This document shows positions 8,201-12,243 of a DNA stretch of 12,243 nt, in pieces. The stretch spans positions 1 through 12,243 of the forward strand of contig CAYQTA010000018.1 of the NCBI GenBank assembly GCA_964420365.1. Reading direction: 5' to 3'. The position numbers and the translations under genes were made by a program. Each line of letters begins with the position of its first letter. Positions within the stretch are counted from its first letter, which is position 1. The notes below the pieces were generated by a model, which searched no databases, was not told the origin of the DNA, and worked only from the letters and a program-made list of their open reading frames with translations. This DNA is from JAMOQA01 sp964420365. GTDB taxonomy: Bacteria > Acidobacteriota > Polarisedimenticolia > J045.

Positions 8201-8350
8201 GGCGGTGACGATGGCGATCTTCGGCCGCTCCGAGTCGGGGAACAGGTTGATCGGGATCTGGAAGTACGCGACGCCACCGATCACCGCGGCGAGCAGCACC
8301 AGCGAGACGAGAAGCGTCGGCCGGCGAAGGTAAGCCTCGACGAACTTCAT
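5237..8350 (-). CDS. RND-family efflux pump, inner-membrane permease (AcrB/MexB-like)
   Basis: 1037 residues, the normal length. ATG 8350 overlaps the adaptor's stop as ATGA and has AGGTGG four bases upstream; the open frame before it is out-of-frame noise. The protein forms the proton-driven trimeric pump of a tripartite exporter. TM1 is near residues 12-32, TM2-6 near 340-490, TM7 near 533-553 and TM8-12 near 868-1025, with two large periplasmic porter/docking loops (about 33-335 and 555-865). Proton-relay residues are present: Asp402-Asp403 in TM4 (GMLVDDTIVVLEN), Lys935 in TM10 (AGIVVKNS), and Arg965 and Thr972 in RTRPILMT, equivalent to AcrB D407, D408, K940, R971 and T978. This favours the hydrophobic/amphiphilic efflux (HAE) type over the heavy-metal (HME) type, whose TM4 motif is different. 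The substrate cannot be read from sequence. The gene is the last of the operon, followed by a hairpin. Confidence in the family is very high. Confidence 0.96.
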   Translation of the reverse strand: MKFVEAYLRRPTLLVSLVLLAAVIGGVAYFQIPINLFPDSERPKIAIVTAWPGASAADVEADVTRRIETEVQGIEEVRLVTSTSRDEVSAVTVEFRYSKDLDAAATDVSNALDRIRAELPVGIRPPMIFKVSSATPAVMTIALRPAEGSPLDLAQVRQLAENEVRDRLLRIPEVANVEVFGAHEPAIDVRLDRDLLDRYGISALDVRRALLAFDADQPVGLVTGDREEFLLKRTGRIERPEEAGRIVVAHLPGGDVHLGDVAEIRRGEVEPRSAYHGDGEPAIALNVQRSRRGNAVDTIAAVSRVLPELEREFPGIAFSIPDNQATLIDLSISNMKGALRDAIILTILVIFLFLGDLRSMLLTAISIPFTYLLTFLAMWALGIEFNIVTLTAVIIAVGMLVDDTIVVLENIDRHWRQLGEELRPAVIGGTQEVMLAILSGTYSLVMVLVPIMFIGGYVQTVLRPFTTTLSLALLASYVVSVTVIPLFAPVILRRPRGAGPNAIERAIDRLDRYIVDPLRSFYGWLAALGLRHRWLFLVVGVAVLVVSLAQMPLIGRNLMPPMDTGILVIRYETDANGSLTGSEAVLSRIEAELRRRPEVETISSVVGSEPAVISFGAERTVRQGMLTVHLVDRFHREKTIWEIEKELRERLRDVPGLASLDVFEYGATPLSSIRAPVDVMISGPDLAELDRIAREVERRLREHVRDLTSISRSWRLDTLEAVFRADPEAFGRYGIAPPELAAQLQGAVRGMPASTLRIPNQSGIPWIVRLRADQRARIRDLETFPVRTRRGVVPLAALGRIDLRPTPEKITHQGLQRTIDVQAYRGTRPVSHLQEDVEKALAGLELPPGYTLSHEGEVKQMNESFGRLARALLLAMVLLYFALVPAFDSFLHPVTIMSAIPLGLIGAAWGMLLADKHGCMPSMMGMILLAGIVVKNSILLIDFTLEALRRGVPRERALLDAVSVRTRPILMTAFSTVVGMIPVAMEWAIGLERLSPLAVVAIGGLLVATFLTMIYVPILFTLFDDLATRVRAPFARA

Positions 8351-9540
8351 CGATCCACCTCGCGAACCGGGGTGCCCTCGGCGAGAAGCATCAACCGGGA
8401 CGGGCGGCCGACGACGACCGGGGTCCCCTCGCGAAGGGACTCGTCCCGCACCGGCTCGACGACGACCCGCGCCTCGTCCCGGGCGACGACACGAACCTCC
8501 ACCGGGTGGGCCTTCCCCTCCGCAACCGTGACGACGAACGTCCCGGAGGTCCCCTCGAGGAGGGCCTCGGTGGGGACGACCCTGCCGTCCGCCGTGGCGA
8601 TCACCAGGTCGACCCCGCAGCTCCCGCCGGGGACCATTCCCTGCACCGGGCTCGGTACGTCGATCTCCACCCGGCCAAGGCGGTCCGGACCGACGGCGGG
8701 AAAGACCCGGGAAACGGAGGCGCGGATCGGCCCGGCCCCGTCGGCCGCCGCCTGGATGGTCGCGGGCGTGCCCGGCCCGAGGCGGGGCAGGAGGGTCTCC
8801 GGCACGCCGACCCGGACCCGGACCCCACCTTCCCGGACAAGGCCGACGAGGGGCCGGCCCGGCACCGCCAGGTCGCCGGGATCCGCGAGCCGGCCGCTGA
8901 CCAGCCCGTCGAACGGGGCCGTGATCCGGGTGTACCCGAGACGGGTCCGTGCCCGGGCCAGGTTCTTCTCGGCGGCCACCAGCCGGCCGCGCGCGGCCTC
9001 GAGGGCCGCCCGGGCGGCCCGTTCCCGGGCCCGGGAGCGGTCCCACTGCTCCCTCGCGAGGGCATCGTTCTCGTAGAGCACCCGGTCGCGGGCGGTGGCA
9101 TCCTTCTGCGCCTGCCAGGCCGTCTCCGCGGCGGCCACCCCTTCCCGCGCCGCCGCCACCGCCGCCTCGGCGGCCGCGACGGCATCGACCAGTTCCCGGT
9201 CGTCGAGGCGAACGAGGAGGTCGCCGCGCCGGACCCGGTCCCCCTCCCGGACGCGCACGTCCAGCACCCGCGCCATCACCCGCGGCGCGATCTTCGCTTC
9301 CTCCGCTCCCAGGATCTCCCCGAGGAAGTGCCGCGTCTCCGTGACCGTTCCCCGGCCGACCGCCGCGAGTCGGACCGACACGGGCGCCGGGGGAAGAAGC
9401 GGCGCGGAGTCCTTTTCCCGGACCCGCAGGTAGCGTATGCCGGCCATTCCCAGCGCGAGCAGCAGGAGGAACAGGAACCCGAGGACAGGGAGCTTCCTGC
9501 CACGCTTGCGTCCATCCGCGGCACCCTTCGGTTCGCTCAT
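8347..9540 (-). CDS. Periplasmic adaptor (HlyD/AcrA-type membrane fusion protein) of the RND pump
   Basis: 397 residues from ATG 9540. It bridges the inner-membrane pump and the outer-membrane channel. A positively charged N-terminus precedes one membrane anchor (about residues 17-38). There is no lipobox cysteine, so it is membrane-anchored rather than a lipoprotein. The split lipoyl/barrel-sandwich domain is seen as KIAPRVMARVLDVRVREGD (83-101) and YTRITAPFDGLVSGRL (203-218). Between them is an Ala/Arg/Glu-rich alpha-helical hairpin (about 115-200), the channel-contacting coiled coil. Beta-barrel and membrane-proximal segments follow. An upstream in-frame GTG at 9549 would add three residues and give a GTGA overlap with the channel gene; GGAG lies 8 bases before the ATG and another GGAG lies 5 bases before the GTG, so both starts are plausible. 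The stop overlaps the pump start by four bases, indicating translational coupling. Confidence 0.94.
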   Translation of the reverse strand: MSEPKGAADGRKRGRKLPVLGFLFLLLLALGMAGIRYLRVREKDSAPLLPPAPVSVRLAAVGRGTVTETRHFLGEILGAEEAKIAPRVMARVLDVRVREGDRVRRGDLLVRLDDRELVDAVAAAEAAVAAAREGVAAAETAWQAQKDATARDRVLYENDALAREQWDRSRARERAARAALEAARGRLVAAEKNLARARTRLGYTRITAPFDGLVSGRLADPGDLAVPGRPLVGLVREGGVRVRVGVPETLLPRLGPGTPATIQAAADGAGPIRASVSRVFPAVGPDRLGRVEIDVPSPVQGMVPGGSCGVDLVIATADGRVVPTEALLEGTSGTFVVTVAEGKAHPVEVRVVARDEARVVVEPVRDESLREGTPVVVGRPSRLMLLAEGTPVREVDR

Positions 9541-9545
9541 CGTCG

Positions 9546-10919
9546 TCACTCCGTCTCCGGCGAGCCGGCGCCGGTGAAGAACTCGGTCTCGCAGGCGGCC
9601 GAGAGCGCCTCGACCGCCGTGCGCAGGTCGGCCCGGGCCGCCACGAGACCCGCCCGGGCCTCCGCCGCCCGGGCCTCGGCCCGCAGCAGGTCCTCGATCG
9701 TCCCCGCACCGTTGTCGTAGCGGAGACGCTCGATCCGAGCGGCCTCCTCCGCCGCCCGGCGCCGGGCCCGCGCGGCCCGGATGCGGGCCCGGGCGGCGTC
9801 CACCGCGGCCCGGGCCTCGTCGACCCGTGCGATCACGTCGAGGCGCGTCCGCTGCTCGCCGGCCCGGGCGGCCTCCGCCCGGTGGCGAGCGGCACGGCGG
9901 CGGGCCCACCGGGAGCCACCGGCGAAGACCGGCACCTTGACGGCGAGGGCGACCTGCCAGGTGTCCAGCGGCTCGGCGAGGGAAGGGGCATCGTTCCGGA
10001 GGAACGTTCCCCTGGCGACCACCTTCGGCAGGAGCTCGCCCCGCGCGGCCCGCTCGAGCTCCCGCGCCCGGCCCGCCTCCGCCCGCGCCGCCCTCGTCCT
10101 CGAGGACGCGAGGGCGCTGGCCAGGAGCTCCTCGCGGGACGGCAGATCGAGGGCGAGCAGGGCCTCGGCCTCCCCCCTCCCCGGCGGGGCCAGCGGGGGC
10201 AGGTCACCGGGCTCCAGGCCGAGCAGCGCCGCCAGGAGCGCGGCGGCCCGGGCCCGGTGACTGCGCACCTCCGCCCGGCGCCCCTCCACGGCGGCCGCCT
10301 CGTCCTCGACCTTCAAGAGGTCGACCCGGGGCCGCTTTCCCTCGTGGACCATCAGGTCCAGCTTGCGCCGGGTCTCCGCCAGGGCCTTCCCGTACCGGCC
10401 GAGGGCCTCGTCGAGAGCATCCAGGGAAACGACGGCGCCGAAGAGGGAGGCCACGTTGGCCCGCACCTGCCACCGCCCTGCCTCGGCAAGGGCCCGGGCC
10501 CGGACCGAGCCGAGATCGGCTGCACGGATGCGGCGCGAGAGGCTGCCTCCCGTCCAGAGGGGAATCTCCAGCTCGGCCCCCCAGTGGCGCTGGTTCCGAT
10601 CGAACGGGAGGCCGTTGAACCCCAGGGGCCCGGCCGCCTCGAAGAGCTGCCGGGACATCGGTCGGACGATCGCGTCGTCGTTGAGCCGGGTGGCGGTGCC
10701 GACGAGGTCGAGGCGTCCCCAGCGGGCTCCGCGGACCGCCCGTGCCTCCTCCGCCGCCGCGTCGGCGGTGGCGTCCGCCTGGCGGATGGCGGGGTTCCCC
10801 CGGGACGCCCGGTCCAGGGCGGCGGAGAGCGTCAGCGGGGACGGCAGGCCCGCGGCCGCCGCCGGGGGCAGCGTTCCGGCCACCAGGGCGATGGCCGCGG
10901 CGATCGTACGGCGTTTCAT
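9546..10919 (-). CDS. TolC-like outer-membrane efflux channel (OEP family)
   Basis: 457 residues from ATG 10919, with a strong GGAGGAG five bases upstream lying inside the end of tetR. Residues 1-23 are a signal peptide (MKRR, hydrophobic core, then AAA). There is no lipobox. The rest is two repeats of the outer-membrane efflux protein family: long Ala/Arg/Glu-rich helices with a predicted beta segment in each half. WGAELEIPLWTGG is in the first repeat and WQVALAVKVPVFAGG in the second, the classic strand motif of these channels. Length matches TolC/OprM homologues. As part of the trimer it forms the beta-barrel and periplasmic tunnel through which the pump expels substrate. The start overlaps the tetR stop (ATGA); the end is 5 bases before the adaptor's ATG, or overlaps its alternative GTG by 4. 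Arginine-rich helices reflect the high GC of the genome. Confidence 0.93.
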   Translation of the reverse strand: MKRRTIAAAIALVAGTLPPAAAAGLPSPLTLSAALDRASRGNPAIRQADATADAAAEEARAVRGARWGRLDLVGTATRLNDDAIVRPMSRQLFEAAGPLGFNGLPFDRNQRHWGAELEIPLWTGGSLSRRIRAADLGSVRARALAEAGRWQVRANVASLFGAVVSLDALDEALGRYGKALAETRRKLDLMVHEGKRPRVDLLKVEDEAAAVEGRRAEVRSHRARAAALLAALLGLEPGDLPPLAPPGRGEAEALLALDLPSREELLASALASSRTRAARAEAGRARELERAARGELLPKVVARGTFLRNDAPSLAEPLDTWQVALAVKVPVFAGGSRWARRRAARHRAEAARAGEQRTRLDVIARVDEARAAVDAARARIRAARARRRAAEEAARIERLRYDNGAGTIEDLLRAEARAAEARAGLVAARADLRTAVEALSAACETEFFTGAGSPETE

Positions 10920-11521
10920 GGCGTCTCCTCCGGCCGGTCCAGGCCGATAGCGACGGTCACCGCTTTCTCCGTGAGCACGGCGAGGGCCTCCGGGGCCGGG
11001 TCATCGCCGGGCAACAGGCGATGGCGGATCGCGAGGGCCGCTGGCACGCCCAGGAGCAGCAGGTTGGCCAGGCCGGGCGGAAGGTCGCTTTCCACCCCCT
11101 CCCGCTCCCGGGCCTCGCGAATCATCCCCCCGAGGAGGCCGAGGTACTCGGCCAGCACGCGGCGCATCGCTCCGACCAGTTCCGTGTCCCCGGTGGCGAC
11201 GACCTCGGCGAGCAGGAGGATCGGCAGCGAGTCGGTCTCGAGGATGACCCGCTGGTGGTGGGCGAGCGCCTCCTCGAGCCGCTTGCGCGGACTCCTGCCC
11301 CGGTCCCCGGCGAGGACCCGGATCGGTTCGAGCAGGATGCCGTCGAGCCGCCGCACCAGGCCGGCCAGGAGGGCCCTCTTGCTGGGGAAGTGGCGGTAGA
11401 CCGCCGCCTCGGTGAACCCGACCCGCTCCGCGATCTTCCGGATCGTCAGGCCCGCGAGACCGGATTCCCGGACGAGCTCGAGGGTCCGGTCGAGGATCTC
11501 CTGCTGTCGTGCGGTTTCCAT
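10916..11521 (-). CDS. TetR/AcrR-family transcriptional regulator of the efflux operon
   Basis: 201 residues from ATG 11521, the usual size for the family. The N-terminal DNA-binding domain (about 7-53) contains the helix-turn-helix LTIRKIAERVGFTEAAVYRHF (25-45) and the following PSKRALL. The C-terminal part (about 55-195) is helical and variable, the ligand-binding and dimerisation domain. Such proteins repress efflux genes until an effector binds. As first gene of the operon it very likely regulates its own promoter and the pump. There is no Shine-Dalgarno: the bases before ATG are eight Cs on this strand, and a candidate -10 lies just upstream, suggesting leaderless translation. The open frame extends upstream to 12193, but that part is antisense to the methyltransferase and not family-like. 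The stop overlaps the channel start by four bases. The ligand is unknown. Confidence 0.93.
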   Translation of the reverse strand: METARQQEILDRTLELVRESGLAGLTIRKIAERVGFTEAAVYRHFPSKRALLAGLVRRLDGILLEPIRVLAGDRGRSPRKRLEEALAHHQRVILETDSLPILLLAEVVATGDTELVGAMRRVLAEYLGLLGGMIREAREREGVESDLPPGLANLLLLGVPAALAIRHRLLPGDDPAPEALAVLTEKAVTVAIGLDRPEETP

Positions 11522-11529
11522 GGGGGGGG

Positions 11530-11558
11530 ATGTTAGTGTGCGTTGACTCACTCCGCAA
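11530..11558 (-). promoter_or_regulatory. Candidate promoter of the tetR-efflux operon
   Basis: On the minus strand, TTGCGG (11553-11558) and TAACAT (11530-11535) are separated by 17 bases. The -10 matches consensus at 4 of 6 positions and the -35 at 3 of 6. The start of transcription would fall within a few bases of the tetR ATG, in agreement with the absence of a ribosome binding site. It is the least GC-rich patch of the 105-base gap between tetR and the methyltransferase gene. Confidence 0.4.
11532..11551. promoter_or_regulatory. Imperfect inverted repeat, candidate TetR operator
   Basis: GTTAGT-N8-ACTCAC: 6 of 10 symmetric base pairs agree, with outer arms matching at 5 of 6. It overlaps the -10 and the spacer of the candidate promoter, where a TetR dimer would block RNA polymerase. 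Length and symmetry fit typical TetR-family operators of about 20 bp. It also lies upstream of the divergent methyltransferase and could affect both. Evidence is position and symmetry only. Confidence 0.4.
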
Positions 11559-11614
11559 GCCCACCCCCGGCCTGCCCCGTGGCCCCCGCGTGCCCGGGGA
11601 ACAACATTCGAAAC

Positions 11615-11621
11615 GAGGAGG
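11615..11621 (+). promoter_or_regulatory. Ribosome binding site of the methyltransferase gene
   Basis: GAGGAGG ends five bases before ATG 11627. It is a strong, well-spaced site that supports this start for a gene truncated by the window edge. Confidence 0.75.
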
Positions 11622-11626
11622 AACCG

Positions 11627-12243
11627 ATGTCGACGATCCCGGTCGCTTCCGAACCACCGATCGCCCGGGCCCGGACCGGGGAGGAGACCAGCGTGGAGTT
11701 CACGGTGACCGGCCCGCCGGGCCCGGGACCGTGGGCCCTGGAGATCCGGGGCATCCGTCCCCCGGCCGATCCCGAGCGGGTTCCCCTGGGGACGGACCTG
11801 CCGCCCGAACCCTGCCTCGTGCGGGTCGGCTTCCCGGCCCCGGCTCGCCCCGGGACCTGGCAGGTCTCCCTGCGGGACGGCAACGGCCGGGCGATCGCGA
11901 CGAGCACCCTCGTCACCTGGCGGCACGACCCCGACGGCCCCTGGGTGGAGCCGGCCGACCCGGGACGGGAGGGGCTTCCTCCCGACCGGTGGACCGGCAC
12001 GGAGGACGCCGATCGTTCCTACGTCGAAAAGGAACGGCGTCTCATCCCGCTGGACTTCGGGTTCCGCTACGCCCACCACGACTTCCTGTTCCTCGATCGC
12101 CACGCGGAGCTCCTGGGGCGGCGGGTCCTTCACCTGGGCTGCAACGCCGGGATCGGCTCGATCATCCTCGCGCGACTCGGGTTCCTCGTGCACGGCGTCG
12201 ACGTCCAGCGCACCGCGATCGAGCAGGCGCGCGCCTTCCGCGA
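11627..12243 (+). CDS. Class I SAM-dependent methyltransferase with an N-terminal extra domain (3' end outside window)
   Basis: An open frame of 205 codons from ATG 11627 runs uninterrupted off the window end. Residues 166-176 read VLHLGCNAGIG, the glycine-rich motif I that binds S-adenosylmethionine, and VHGVDVQ follows with Asp192 at the acidic position that contacts the ribose. The helix before it (FRYAHHDFLFLDRHAELL) is the usual lead-in. The first 105 residues are Pro/Gly-rich with beta-strand patterns (TSVEFTVTG, WALEIRGI, CLVRVGFP, TWQVSLRDGNG), suggesting a beta-sandwich placed ahead of the catalytic domain; I do not recognise its family. Such fusions occur in glycan- or protein-modifying methyltransferases, but the substrate here is unknown. 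It diverges from the efflux operon across a 105-base gap, so shared control is possible but not shown. The methyltransferase call rests on motif I and its context only. Confidence 0.78.
   Translation, partial: MSTIPVASEPPIARARTGEETSVEFTVTGPPGPGPWALEIRGIRPPADPERVPLGTDLPPEPCLVRVGFPAPARPGTWQVSLRDGNGRAIATSTLVTWRHDPDGPWVEPADPGREGLPPDRWTGTEDADRSYVEKERRLIPLDFGFRYAHHDFLFLDRHAELLGRRVLHLGCNAGIGSIILARLGFLVHGVDVQRTAIEQARAFR

Noticed and set aside
5600..9076. Open frame of 1158 codons on the plus strand opposite the pump and adaptor genes
   Set aside because: It is antisense to two clearly recognisable genes; composition is rich in Arg, Asp, Glu, Pro and Gly with no recognisable motif. Such frames are common opposite very GC-rich genes.
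11543..11548. TTGACT on the plus strand as a -35 for the methyltransferase gene
   Set aside because: No -10-like sequence occurs 16-18 bases downstream; that stretch is GC-only. The hexamer is better explained as part of the inverted repeat.
11522..12193. Upstream extension of the tetR frame (to 425 residues)
   Set aside because: The extra part is antisense to the methyltransferase and shows no family features; the TetR domain begins normally at ATG 11521.

Overview
This is a very GC-rich window (roughly 70% G+C by eye) with strong third-position GC bias. It is densely coded and comes from a Gram-negative-type bacterium: it encodes an outer-membrane efflux channel, a periplasmic adaptor, an exported periplasmic S46 peptidase and a respiratory cytochrome. 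An S46 peptidase, a c-type-cytochrome-linked bd-superfamily oxidase subunit and a degenerate receiver/PilZ protein together would fit a high-GC Acidobacteriota, Myxococcota, Gemmatimonadota or similar environmental lineage. The sequence alone does not settle the phylum.

Layout. (1) 1-1310, plus strand: the last 59 residues of a c-type cytochrome, then a complete membrane subunit related to CydA of the cytochrome bd superfamily; together they look like a c-type-cytochrome-linked terminal oxidase. (2) A perfect 26-bp palindrome (1332-1357) sits between this unit and the convergent minus-strand gene. (3) 1380-2861, minus: a 493-residue cytoplasmic protein that reads as two receiver-like domains lacking the phosphorylation site, each followed by a PilZ-like or beta-rich domain. 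(4) 3063-5144, minus: a secreted S46-family dipeptidyl-peptidase with an intact catalytic triad and a glycine at the specificity position, as in DPP7. (5) 5237-11521, minus: a four-gene operon transcribed in the order TetR regulator, TolC-like outer-membrane channel, HlyD/AcrA-like adaptor, RND pump. Its genes abut or overlap by four bases, and it ends at a 13-bp-stem hairpin. (6) 11627-12243, plus: the first 205 residues of a SAM-dependent methyltransferase with an extra N-terminal domain, divergent from the efflux operon.

How the genes work together. The efflux operon is self-contained: one regulator at the head of a transcript that supplies all three parts of an inner-membrane to outer-membrane pump. 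The only apparent promoter is ahead of tetR and overlaps an imperfect inverted repeat, so autoregulation is the simplest model. The oxidase pair is a second functional unit. The peptidase and the receiver/PilZ-like protein look like single-gene units. No mobile element, CRISPR array, tRNA or rRNA was seen, and no stretch above 300 bases lacks a gene. I did not find a clearly new multi-gene system. The items most worth a second look are the short CydA-like subunit lacking the usual glutamates, the double pseudo-receiver/PilZ-like protein, and the two candidate operators.
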